NCBI RefSeq assembly: GCF_014279795.1
Contig: NZ_CP047945.1
Span: 1,136,572 to 1,200,571 of the forward strand
Length of the DNA: 64,000 nucleotides
Source of the DNA: Synechococcus sp. PROS-7-1
GTDB taxonomy: Bacteria > Cyanobacteriota > Cyanobacteriia > PCC-6307 > Cyanobiaceae
Direction of reading: 5' to 3'
The notes beneath the pieces are model-generated. The model worked only from the letters and a program-made list of their open reading frames with translations. It did no database searches and was not told the origin of the DNA. Positions 27,783-35,397 of this stretch are shown here, in pieces (position 1 is the first letter of the stretch; each line of letters starts with the position of its first letter). The position numbers were made by a program, and so were the translations under genes.

Positions 27783-28319
27783 TCAGCGGGAGATCACCTC
27801 AGTGTTGAGCTCGTTGAAACTCAGACTTGTACTTCCGCCTGTGGGGGCGGGGATTCCGGTCGCAGCACTGATCGCCGCATTGATTTCTTCGAGAGGGACC
27901 TGTCCCTCTGAATCAAGAATCACGGAACCACTGCCGTCGAGCACCACCACTTGAGGAACAACTCCTTTCCAGTAGTGGGCAGGGTCGTTCTGACCCTGAT
28001 CACCGCGATTCTGCAGGGCATCGGTGGTGAGGGGAAGTAGGTCAACGCTGTTGCCCCAGACGCGCTGGAGTTCCGACACGGATGAGGAGAACACTTTGCT
28101 GGTGCTGCTGTCGTCGAGGTAATAAACCAAAACGCTGGTGCGGCCTGCGGCTTGCGACTCGGCCAGGGTTGTGGCGGGCGGAACCAGAGATCCGTTGCCT
28201 GCATACAGAGCGAAGATGTTCCCGTCGTAGCTGTCGGTCTCCCTGGCGGCTTGTCCAGGGAGTGCCATCAGAACCAAAGCAAGAACCATCGAAAGGGAGC
28301 GAAGCAGGAACCCAGCCAT
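27783..28319 (-). CDS. Thioredoxin-like thylakoid protein, PSI accumulation factor family
   Basis: 178 residues with a signal peptide (LSMVLALVLMALPGQAARET). The mature part (SYDGNIFALYAGNGSLVPPA, TSVLVYYLDDSSTSKVFSSS, GVVPQVVVLDGSGSVILDSE) has a thioredoxin-like fold without a CXXC pair. It matches the cyanobacterial and plastid family described as a thylakoid membrane photosystem I accumulation factor. Likely lumen-facing. The family name is from memory, not a search. Confidence 0.72.
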   Translation of the reverse strand: MAGFLLRSLSMVLALVLMALPGQAARETDSYDGNIFALYAGNGSLVPPATTLAESQAAGRTSVLVYYLDDSSTSKVFSSSVSELQRVWGNSVDLLPLTTDALQNRGDQGQNDPAHYWKGVVPQVVVLDGSGSVILDSEGQVPLEEINAAISAATGIPAPTGGSTSLSFNELNTEVISR

Positions 28320-28378
28320 GGTTCAGCAGGAAAGACAACGCATTCTGAACCCTTCTTGCCGCTCTCTTCGCTCGGCGC

Positions 28379-29995
28379 TCAGCTGCGCCCGAGACTGCGC
28401 CCCATTCCCTGGGCAATGCCCCGGCCGATGAGGCCAATCGCGCGACCGACAACCTGGGTGAGAACCACCACCATCAGATCACCGAACCGTTTCACCAGAC
28501 TCTGCACCTGGGGGGCGATGGCATCGCGGGCTTCGACCAGAAGGGCGACCTGCTGTTGCCACCACTGCAGCTGTTTCAGTTCTTCATCCCTCGGTTCCGT
28601 CAGCAGCAGAGGCTCGATCTGGCCCGAGTGCAGTCTGTACAGCAGTCTGCGACTCTCGTACAGGCGGATCGGACGTTCAATCCACTCCTGCCAACGGGAC
28701 TGACTGTTGAGCTGGTTGCGCAGCCTCTCCAGTTCACGGGTGGAAATCAACGCGTGATCCAGCAGATAACGACGCAGTTCAGGCCACTCGCCGCAGACGC
28801 CCAGTAACTCGCCGCCGATCAGCTCCGCTGTGCGCACCAGCCAGTTGCTGATGAGCGTCTCGAGCTGGAGCAAGGCTCTGGGATCGTCGGAGGGAAGCAG
28901 CTGTCCGTCCACAAGAACGGGTTGGTCCTGCACCAACGCCGCAAGCATGGTCATGGGGTCTGGAAGTTCCTCATCGCCTCGCAACAGATCGGTCCGCTTC
29001 AGCAGCTCGTCCGCAACCGGCTGCATGGCTTCGCCGAGAGGCAAGCGCACGTAGCTGCCCGCCACACTGCGTAGCGCTTGCTGGCGAACCTCCGGTTGCA
29101 GGGCGTTCCATCGCTTCCTCAGGTCTTGCTGGCTTAAGGGGGCTCCGGGGGCTTCTTGCCGGAGGCGCAGCAGCACGGTGTGCAGTTGTTGGAGAAGGGC
29201 CAGAAGCAGATCGCGGCGACGCTCCGGATGCAATCCCTCGATGGCGAGCAACTGGCCGGTGCCATTGCCCAGACCTCCGCTTACGGCAGTTTGAAGACGC
29301 TCTTGGATGGCCTCCCACACCGCCTCCGTGTTGCGATCCCTGATGCTGAGACTGATGCTTTCCTTCGGCTGCGAGAGGGCAACGGCATCATCAAGACCCA
29401 CCTGCAGAGGCCCCCAGAGCCACAGCAGAAGATTGCGTGCACTCAGCAGCTCCCGCCGGCGTCCTTCCAGCAGCAAACGCAGAAGCGATTGCTCGGGTGG
29501 CGGATTCAAGAGCGCTTCAATGACCTGCAGATCTGCACTGATCTGCTGCAAACCGCTCAGCAGAAGCCAACTGGCAGCGCCGACAGGCTGGACTGGATGG
29601 TCAGCCGCCGATGCGCAGGATTCGATCTCGAGCACCCGTCCCCCCTGCAAGAGGCGATGGATGGCGGAACGCAATCCTTCAAGATTGGGATCCTGAACAA
29701 CCCCCTCACAGTTCAAAGCCAAAAGCTCTCGGGGATCACGGCTGAAATCCGAGGGGAGAACGAGCAGGATCGGAGAGGGAGTCCAGCGTTGCTGGAGCTG
29801 GAGAATCTCCCGATCGAGAAGGAGTGACTGGCTGCGTCCCGGGAGTGCCCAGATCACCAGGTCGGGGTGACCCACCAACGCCTCACTGCTGCGCCGAATG
29901 CTGAGAGGACGCTCAGCGGTGGAGAGTTCAGCCGCGAGACTTTCACCGAGAAGGTCGGGAGCGAAAAGGAGAATCTCCCTGGCCTGAACGTTCAC
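28379..29995 (-). CDS. DUF3685/Ycf55-like protein
   Basis: 538 residues. The N-terminal ~120 residues look like a degenerate receiver domain (EILLFAPDLLGESLAAELST, PILLVLPSDFSRDPRELLAL) with the phospho-Asp not evident. The long helical middle (EGRRRELLSARNLLLWLWGP, LRRYLLDHALISTRELERLR) and the Gly-rich tail (GRAIGLIGRGIAQGMGRSLG) fit the DUF3685 family of cyanobacteria and red-algal plastids. Function unknown. Its 5' end overlaps the frameshifted extension of the Fur-like gene. Confidence 0.75.
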   Translation of the reverse strand: MNVQAREILLFAPDLLGESLAAELSTAERPLSIRRSSEALVGHPDLVIWALPGRSQSLLLDREILQLQQRWTPSPILLVLPSDFSRDPRELLALNCEGVVQDPNLEGLRSAIHRLLQGGRVLEIESCASAADHPVQPVGAASWLLLSGLQQISADLQVIEALLNPPPEQSLLRLLLEGRRRELLSARNLLLWLWGPLQVGLDDAVALSQPKESISLSIRDRNTEAVWEAIQERLQTAVSGGLGNGTGQLLAIEGLHPERRRDLLLALLQQLHTVLLRLRQEAPGAPLSQQDLRKRWNALQPEVRQQALRSVAGSYVRLPLGEAMQPVADELLKRTDLLRGDEELPDPMTMLAALVQDQPVLVDGQLLPSDDPRALLQLETLISNWLVRTAELIGGELLGVCGEWPELRRYLLDHALISTRELERLRNQLNSQSRWQEWIERPIRLYESRRLLYRLHSGQIEPLLLTEPRDEELKQLQWWQQQVALLVEARDAIAPQVQSLVKRFGDLMVVVLTQVVGRAIGLIGRGIAQGMGRSLGRS

Positions 29996-30509
29996 GGTGC
30001 TCAGCTCTGCTACCTACAGGCGTCAAGGTAACGGTCCTCTTCAGGATCCTCCAGTGGTCTCTGCACGACGACCACTGAGCTGAAGGGTGTAGGACTCGAT
30101 CCTGATAACCGGTGCGTTGTTCAATGTCCTGGAGTAAGGCCGGGGGGAGTTCAACGTCGAGATCTTCAATCGCGCCGCTTTCCATGCAGGTGATGTGGCT
30201 GTGGGGGTCGTTGCGGTACCCGTAGAGACGACCACTGGCACGATCGAGACATTCGATGACACCTGCGCTCTGCAGGGCTTCGAGATTCTGATAAACGGAG
30301 GTGTGGCCAATGCTCCGACCTCTCTGATTCAGTTTTTCGAAAATGTCCCTCGCACTGAGATGGGTTCCTTCGCTCCAGAGCAGATCCAGCACCATCCTGC
30401 GTTGCCGGCTCAAGCGCATTCCGAGTGTTCGGCACTGCTCGAACGCTTGCTGAAGGCTCCTGTGTCTGCCTCCATCCTGAATGAGGGGTGACACGAGCGG
30501 AGACTCCAC
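29943..30509 (-). CDS. Fur-family transcriptional regulator, C-terminus frameshifted
   Basis: 188 residues as encoded. The winged-helix DNA-binding part (LGMRLSRQRRMVLDLLWSEG, RSIGHTSVYQNLEALQSAGV) and the metal region (YRNDPHSHITCMESGAIEDL) are Fur/PerR/Zur-like. The usual second Cys of the CXXC pair is Ser. After ERTGY-like residues (EQRTGY at 30105) the frame turns into an unrelated Arg/Ser-rich tail. In the -1-shifted frame, the expected C-terminus RIESYTLQLSGRRAETTGGS continues to a stop at 30041. One extra base near 30104 would explain this, so the intact gene would span 30041-30509. Confidence 0.82.
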   Translation of the reverse strand: MESPLVSPLIQDGGRHRSLQQAFEQCRTLGMRLSRQRRMVLDLLWSEGTHLSARDIFEKLNQRGRSIGHTSVYQNLEALQSAGVIECLDRASGRLYGYRNDPHSHITCMESGAIEDLDVELPPALLQDIEQRTGYQDRVLHPSAQWSSCRDHWRILKRTVTLTPVGSRAEHRERSGQGDSPFRSRPSR

Positions 30510-30530
30510 AGCTGTAGTCGGAATGACTTC

Positions 30531-30554
30531 ACTTTAAAACCCTCCCCGGGAGGG
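30531..30554 (-). terminator. Probable hisA terminator
   Basis: On the minus strand, just after the hisA stop, CCCTCC/GGAGGG pair across a CGG loop and are followed by GTTTTAAAG. Short but GC-rich. The same 50 bases must contain the promoter of the Fur-family gene. Confidence 0.6.
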
Positions 30555-30562
30555 CGCATGGC

Positions 30563-31333
30563 TTAGGCGAAATCCTGAAGCAGGTCCGATGGAGGGTCCT
30601 GAAGCCGGTCACTCGCAAGGGCTCTCAGCGCTTCGCCCAGGTCAATCCGTCCGTCGTAAAGCGCACGACCAACGATGACCGCTTCGACTCCAAGCGGTTC
30701 CAACGTCAGCAAGGCCAGAAGATCGGCCATGCATCCCACGCCTCCAGAGGCGATCACAGGAACTGAACTGGCTTCAGCCATCTCCCGAAGGGCCTGAAGG
30801 TTCGGTCCCTCCAAGGTGCCATCGGTGCTGATGTCAGTACTGATGATCGCTGCGATGGCGGAGGCGCTGAAGCGGGCGGCCAGCGTGGTGGCTTCGGTGT
30901 TGCTGTCCTCCAGCCATCCCTTGGTGGCCACCTTCCCGTGGCGAGCGTCGATGCCCACCACCACCCGCTCGGGATGGCGCTCGGCCAGATCGATCACCAG
31001 CTGGGGCTGCTCCAGCGCCACGGTGCCGAGGATCACCCTGTCGAGACCACAGGTGAGCAGCGTCTCCGCTCGCTCCGCGGTGCGCACCCCTCCACCGAGT
31101 TGCACGGGGATCGTGAGTGCTGAAGTGATCGCACGAATGGCGCTGTCATTGGCTGGTTCCCCACTGCGGGCTCCATCCAGATCCACAAGGTGCAGTCGTT
31201 CGGCGCCCTGGTCCTGCCAGCGCATGGCCTGAGCCACGGGGTCGTCATTGAAGCGTGTGACCTTGTCGTAATCACCTTGGTGCAGACGGACGCAGCTGCC
31301 CCCCAGCAGATCGATGGCGGGAATGATCTGCAT
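30563..31333 (-). CDS. hisA: Phosphoribosylformimino-5-aminoimidazole carboxamide ribotide isomerase
   Basis: Amadori rearrangement in histidine synthesis; a TIM barrel. 256 residues from ATG 31333 (MQIIPAIDLLGGSCVRLHQG). The open frame extends upstream but without HisA similarity. The two catalytic Asp fall in IPAIDLLGG and ISTDISTDGTLEGPN. Phosphate loops LGGGVRTAE and VIASGGVGCMADLLAL are intact. No hisF or hisH is nearby. Confidence 0.97.
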   Translation of the reverse strand: MQIIPAIDLLGGSCVRLHQGDYDKVTRFNDDPVAQAMRWQDQGAERLHLVDLDGARSGEPANDSAIRAITSALTIPVQLGGGVRTAERAETLLTCGLDRVILGTVALEQPQLVIDLAERHPERVVVGIDARHGKVATKGWLEDSNTEATTLAARFSASAIAAIISTDISTDGTLEGPNLQALREMAEASSVPVIASGGVGCMADLLALLTLEPLGVEAVIVGRALYDGRIDLGEALRALASDRLQDPPSDLLQDFA

Positions 31334-31412
31334 GCTCGGCTCAGGGAACAACCTCCATCCTGCATGGCTGGGTTGAGCGCGCTTCAATGGCTGCCGATCC
31401 GCTGGACTGACT

Positions 31413-32336
31413 GTGCAAATCCTGTTGATGGGTGGGACCCGCTTTGTTGGGAAGCCTCTCGTGAGCCGCCTTCTGCAGCAGGGTCATCAGCTCACCCTGT
31501 TCACCCGTGGTCGGCAACCCCTGCCCGCCGGTGTCGAGTCTTGCGTTGGTGATCGCCAGGACGACACCGCCCTGGAGCAGCTCCGTGGCCGCCGCTTCGA
31601 GGTGGTGATCGACAGCTCCGGACGGACTCTTGCTGACAGCCAAAAGGTGATTGAAAGGACTGGAGCTCCCTCCCACCGATTCCTTTACGTGAGCTCTGCT
31701 GGGGTTTACGCCGGTAGTGAGAGCTGGCCTCTTGATGAGCAGAGTCCCCTGGATCCAAAGAGTCGCCATGCCGGTAAAGCTGAAACCGAGGCTTGGCTGA
31801 TGCGTGAGGGGATTCCGTTCACGAGTTTCCGGCCCACCTATATCGTCGGCCCCGGCAACTACAACCCGGTGGAGCGCTGGTTCTTCGACCGCATCGTTCA
31901 TGAGCGCCCGATCCCGCTTCCGGGGGACGGAACCACGATCACCCAGGTTGGCCATGTGGAGGATCTTGCTGAGGCCATGGCCCGCAGCCTTGAAGTGGAT
32001 GCTGCCTGCAACCGCATCTACAACTGCTCATCCCATCGCGGAATCACCTTCCGTGGGTTGATTGCTGCCGCCGCCGAGGCCTGTGGCCGCGCGTGCGCTG
32101 ATCTTGATCTGCGTTCATTCGACCCCAGTGGCCTGGACCCGAAAGCCCGCAAAGCGTTCCCCCTGCGGCTCAGTCACTTCCTGACCGATGTCTCAAGAGT
32201 GGAGCGCGAACTGGCATGGATGCCCCGGTTTGATGCAGCTACCTCAATGGCTGACAGTTTTCAACGGGATTACCAGCTGAACCCCACGCCCAATCCGGAT
32301 TTCAGCGGCGACGATGCCCTGCTTTCGGCGGCGTGA
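31413..32336 (+). CDS. NAD-dependent epimerase/dehydratase-like protein (CSP41 type)
   Basis: 307-residue extended SDR from a GTG at 31413. The binding motif is ILLMGGTRFVGKPLVSRLLQ rather than GxxGxxG exactly. LYVSSAGVYAGSESWPLDE holds the Ser-Tyr region, and HAGKAETEAWLMREGIPFTS carries a shifted YxxxK-like Lys. Plastid homologues (CSP41) bind and cleave stem-loop RNAs, so it may be an RNA-associated protein instead of a sugar epimerase. Convergent overlap of 35 bases with pgsA. Confidence 0.82.
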   Translation: MQILLMGGTRFVGKPLVSRLLQQGHQLTLFTRGRQPLPAGVESCVGDRQDDTALEQLRGRRFEVVIDSSGRTLADSQKVIERTGAPSHRFLYVSSAGVYAGSESWPLDEQSPLDPKSRHAGKAETEAWLMREGIPFTSFRPTYIVGPGNYNPVERWFFDRIVHERPIPLPGDGTTITQVGHVEDLAEAMARSLEVDAACNRIYNCSSHRGITFRGLIAAAAEACGRACADLDLRSFDPSGLDPKARKAFPLRLSHFLTDVSRVERELAWMPRFDAATSMADSFQRDYQLNPTPNPDFSGDDALLSAA

Positions 32337-32850
32337 TGTAGGCCAGCCCAGACCAGAGAGCCAGCCCTAAGGCTGGCCAGTACAGGCACCAGCCCAGCTG
32401 ACGAAGCCCCTGGACGACTGAACCGGCCCCCCAGCTCGGAGGCCAAATCAGCAGAAACAGGCTCAGGAACTGCAGGGTGGTTTTTGTTTTGCCGAGCCAG
32501 GAGGCCGGAGCTCCGCTCTGGCTTCCTGATCGCCAACCCGAAATCAACAGTTCCCGGGCCAACAGCAGCCAGACCGACCAGAGGGGGAGGACCTGCTCGC
32601 TGGCCAACCAGATCAATGGTGCGCTGATCAGAAGCTTGTCTGCCAGGGGATCGAGCCTGGCCCCCCAGCTGCTGCCGCCATCGGCTTTGCGGGCCATCCA
32701 GCCATCAGCCCAGTCACTGAAGGCACCCAAGAGCAGCAGCACCCAAGCGGTGGAGAGCTGGTCGGCGGCAAGAGCCAGCAGTAAAGGGGCTCCAAGAACA
32801 GCACGGAACAGGGTGAGTCGATCCGCCCAGGATCGCCAGGGAGAGACCAA
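32302..32850 (-). CDS. pgsA: CDP-diacylglycerol--glycerol-3-phosphate 3-phosphatidyltransferase
   Basis: Makes phosphatidylglycerol phosphate, leading to PG that photosystems require. 182 residues, several TM helices. The CDP-alcohol phosphotransferase motif is complete: SDWADGWMARKADGG, then GARLDPLADKL (DX2DGX2AR-X8-GX3DX3D). The Trp-rich opening RSWADRLTLFRAVLGAPLLL is typical. Its 3' end overlaps the CSP41-like gene by 35 bases; divergent start 31 bases from the CBS protein. Confidence 0.95.
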   Translation of the reverse strand: MVSPWRSWADRLTLFRAVLGAPLLLALAADQLSTAWVLLLLGAFSDWADGWMARKADGGSSWGARLDPLADKLLISAPLIWLASEQVLPLWSVWLLLARELLISGWRSGSQSGAPASWLGKTKTTLQFLSLFLLIWPPSWGAGSVVQGLRQLGWCLYWPALGLALWSGLAYITPPKAGHRRR

Positions 32851-32881
32851 GGCTCAGAATGCGTGCAGTTGATCAGGTCCC

Positions 32882-33352
32882 ATGGTGCTCCAGCAGACGG
32901 TCGGGGAGGTGATGTCCGCTCCGGTGCTGACAGTCACGCCTGCTACTCCCTTGAAGGATGCCGTGACTCTGTTGAGCGACCACCACATCAGTGGCGTGCC
33001 TGTGGTGGGTGATGACGGCACTCTTGTGGGTGAACTCACCGAACAGAGCCTGATGGTGCGCGAGAGCGGGGTGGATGTTGGGCCGTACGTGATGCTTCTC
33101 GACAGCGTGATTTATCTACGCAATCCCCTCAATTGGGACAAGCAGGTTCACCAGGTGTTGGGCAACACCGTGGCTGATCTCATGAGCCGCGATTGCCATT
33201 CGTGTGTGCAGTCTCTGCCCCTGCCGAAGGCTGCCTCCATGCTCCACGAGAAAGGAACGCAGCGATTGATCGTGGTGGATGAAGAGCGCCGGCCTGTTGG
33301 CATGCTCACCCGCGGTGATGTGGTGAGAGCCCTGGCATCCGCCCAGCCCTAG
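32882..33352 (+). CDS. Stand-alone tandem CBS-domain protein
   Basis: 156 residues that are essentially two CBS domains. The first is VGEVMSAPVLTVTPATPLKD with HHISGVPVVGDDGTLVGELT. The second begins VADLMSRDCHSCVQSLPLPK and ends with RPVGMLTRGDVVRALAS. Such pairs bind adenine nucleotides and regulate partners; no partner is identifiable here. Overlaps the convergent repeat protein by four bases. Confidence 0.92.
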   Translation: MVLQQTVGEVMSAPVLTVTPATPLKDAVTLLSDHHISGVPVVGDDGTLVGELTEQSLMVRESGVDVGPYVMLLDSVIYLRNPLNWDKQVHQVLGNTVADLMSRDCHSCVQSLPLPKAASMLHEKGTQRLIVVDEERRPVGMLTRGDVVRALASAQP

Positions 33353-34545
33353 CGCTGGGCGAGGGGCTGGATGCGGATGGCAATCGGCTTGATCAGCCGG
33401 AAGTCCACCATGTCTCCCACCTTGAGATCAGCGAACACTTCATCTTCGAGTTCAGGACGAATGTCCAATTTGTGAATCTTTCCGAGGGGACCGCGCAGGG
33501 TCACGTTGTGATCGGTGCGCGACAGCCGAACCACTTCTGCGGTTCCGGTTGCCATGGCGATCCGAGTGCCTGAGGGGAGTGGACCGAAGGCGTTGCCGAG
33601 TCGGCGATCTTCCCGCTGGAAGCTGAGCGTGGTCTGGCTTGAGGGCCTGAGATCCACCACCAGGCCTTGGAGAAGCTCGATGGAGACCTGATCTCCAGGT
33701 TTGAGGCCCGCTGCTGTGGGATCGATGGCACTGGTCAGCAAGCTGGTGTGGCCTTGGGCGCCCTTCACCTCGAGCACTTTCTGTCCGGGAATGATTCGTT
33801 GAATCGTGGCTTTCAGCTGAGCCAGTTCGAAGGCTTCAAGCAGTTCGCTCTTGAGGGCTGCGCCGTCATCGATCACGGTGCTGACCATCGGCGCCTGACC
33901 GTTGACCTTGTAGCCCTGTATCGCCGCTTCTGATGCAGGGAGCTTGCGCACATCGATGGCCAGGGGCTGGATCAGCCGGAAGTCAACGGTGTCTCCGACC
34001 TTGAGGCGGTCAAAAGGGTTCACCCCGGGTGTGGGGACCACATCGAGGTTGTTGATTCCGCCCAGAGGACCCAGTAGATCGATGGAGTTGTCCTTGGCAT
34101 CGATGCGGATCACACGGCCGGTCCCCGAGGCCAGAGCCACGCGCATGCCCTTCTTGAGCCTGCCCATGTCCATGGGGAGGATGATGTCTTCGCGGTTAAA
34201 GCTCAAATCACTGCTGGAACTTGGTTCCAGTTCCACCACCAGGCCGTCGAGAATGGAGAGGCTCACTTCGTCCCCCGCTTTCAGGCCAAGGGAAGTGAGG
34301 TCGATGCCCACCGTCAGGATCTCTTTGTGACCGTGGGGATCGATCACCTCGATCACTTTCTCTTCAGGCAGAGCGGTGGTCACCGTGGCCCGCATCTCGG
34401 TGACTTCAAATGCAGCCAGCTCTTCGGGCGAGAACCCTGCGTAGGCGCCGGGAGTGAGCAGTGCCGTGAGTCCAAGGCCTGCACCGATTACACCCCGCAA
34501 GGGTCCGCAGCGGAGCAGGGATCGGAGAGCAGAGGTGGGGGACAC
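33349..34545 (-). CDS. Exported protein made of two tandem ~157-residue repeats
   Basis: 398 residues from a GTG at 34545, giving a signal peptide (LRGVIGAGLGLTALLTPGAY). A TTG 63 bases upstream gives a poor leader. Residues ~46-202 and ~239-395 are copies of each other: compare LKAGDEVSLSILDGLVVEL with LKPGDQVSIELLQGLVVDL, and LKVGDTVDFRLIQPLAIDV with LKVGDMVDFRLIKPIAIRI. The copies are beta-rich, with KVGD turns. Function unknown; likely periplasmic. No other gene in the window shares the repeat. Confidence 0.8.
   Translation of the reverse strand: MSPTSALRSLLRCGPLRGVIGAGLGLTALLTPGAYAGFSPEELAAFEVTEMRATVTTALPEEKVIEVIDPHGHKEILTVGIDLTSLGLKAGDEVSLSILDGLVVELEPSSSSDLSFNREDIILPMDMGRLKKGMRVALASGTGRVIRIDAKDNSIDLLGPLGGINNLDVVPTPGVNPFDRLKVGDTVDFRLIQPLAIDVRKLPASEAAIQGYKVNGQAPMVSTVIDDGAALKSELLEAFELAQLKATIQRIIPGQKVLEVKGAQGHTSLLTSAIDPTAAGLKPGDQVSIELLQGLVVDLRPSSQTTLSFQREDRRLGNAFGPLPSGTRIAMATGTAEVVRLSRTDHNVTLRGPLGKIHKLDIRPELEDEVFADLKVGDMVDFRLIKPIAIRIQPLAQR
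33361..33831 (-). repeat. Internal repeat copy 2 of the duplicated exported protein
   Basis: Encodes the second copy, from FELAQLKATI to AIRIQPL, with TTLSFQREDR, PSGTRIAMATGTAEVVRL and GPLGKIHKLDI matching copy 1 in order. Confidence 0.8.
33940..34410 (-). repeat. Internal repeat copy 1 of the duplicated exported protein
   Basis: Encodes the first copy, from FEVTEMRATV to LAIDVRKL, including SDLSFNREDI, KKGMRVALASGTGRVIRI and the GPLGGINNLDV segment. Each part has a counterpart in the second copy, in the same order. Confidence 0.8.
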
Positions 34546-34622
34546 GGGAAGGTCTGGTAAGTGGAGAGACGCTAGCCCGACCCGATCTAGGTCACAATGG
34601 CCGCGCAAACGCGATTTCAGCC

Positions 34623-35096
34623 ATGCCCTTCCCTTCCTGGCGCATCGCCCTGCCGGCGGGGCTGGCCCTGTTGTGCGTGGGCTTGGCTCCGATGCAGGCT
34701 CGGGCTGAAAAAACCATCGAGATCAGCCTCAAGCAGCGATACCTCACGCTGTTTGACAACGGCAAGGTTGTGGAACGCTTCCCTGTCGCCATCGGTGCTC
34801 CGGAATCTCCGACCCCCGCAGGCAGTTACGCGATCACGCGCAAAGAGGAAGCTCCCGTGTACCACAAGGGCGGCAAGGTCATCGCACCCGGTCCGAAGAA
34901 TCCAGTTGGCGTTCGCTACATGGCTTACTTCCAGATCGGTTCCGGCGAGTACGCGATCCATGGCACAGCCTGGCCGAATTGGGTCAAGCTTCGTGCCGCC
35001 GTCAGCCTGGGATGCATCCGCATGCTTAATAAGGACGTCGTCACCCTCTTCAAGCAGGTGGATGTCGGCACTCCTGTGGTCGTAACCACCAACTGA
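34623..35096 (+). CDS. L,D-transpeptidase (YkuD), minimal exported form
   Basis: 157 residues with a signal peptide (IALPAGLALLCVGLAPMQAR, cleavage after ARA). The mature protein is a single YkuD domain: KTIEISLKQRYLTLFDNGKV at the start and the catalytic IHGTAWPNWVKLRAAVSLGC followed by IRM at the end, with intact His, Ser, Cys and Arg. Makes 3-3 or protein cross-links to peptidoglycan. Unlike the copy at 9331 its active-site motif is canonical. The small secreted gene 18 bases downstream is probably co-transcribed. Confidence 0.94.
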   Translation: MPFPSWRIALPAGLALLCVGLAPMQARAEKTIEISLKQRYLTLFDNGKVVERFPVAIGAPESPTPAGSYAITRKEEAPVYHKGGKVIAPGPKNPVGVRYMAYFQIGSGEYAIHGTAWPNWVKLRAAVSLGCIRMLNKDVVTLFKQVDVGTPVVVTTN

Positions 35097-35113
35097 ACTT
35101 CAGCCATTCAGCC

Positions 35114-35395
35114 ATGTTCAAGCGCTTGTTTCCTTCCCTGTTAATCACTGGGTTCGCCTCTTTGGCCGCAACGGCGACTGTGGCCTCTGCGATGAAGGAG
35201 ATGCCGGAACAAAAGTTCCTCGATCAGGTCGAGGGCCCCGGTCATGTCCTGATCACTGCCCGAGGCGTGGAGGCTGTGAATGCGGAAGCGCGTCGCCAGG
35301 GTCTGCGTTTCCCTGCGGTCGGCTACTGGTCGCCAGACAATGTGTGTTTCTCCAAGCCACCACGCGGTGATTGCAACGGCATTTTCCGTCGCTGA
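35114..35395 (+). CDS. Small exported hypothetical protein
   Basis: 93 residues with a signal peptide (LLITGFASLAATATVASAMK). The mature part has two Cys in NVCFSKPPRGDCNGIF. No family recognised. Its position right after a YkuD gene suggests a cell-envelope role, but only by association. Confidence 0.65.
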   Translation: MFKRLFPSLLITGFASLAATATVASAMKEMPEQKFLDQVEGPGHVLITARGVEAVNAEARRQGLRFPAVGYWSPDNVCFSKPPRGDCNGIFRR

Positions 35396-35397
35396 TT

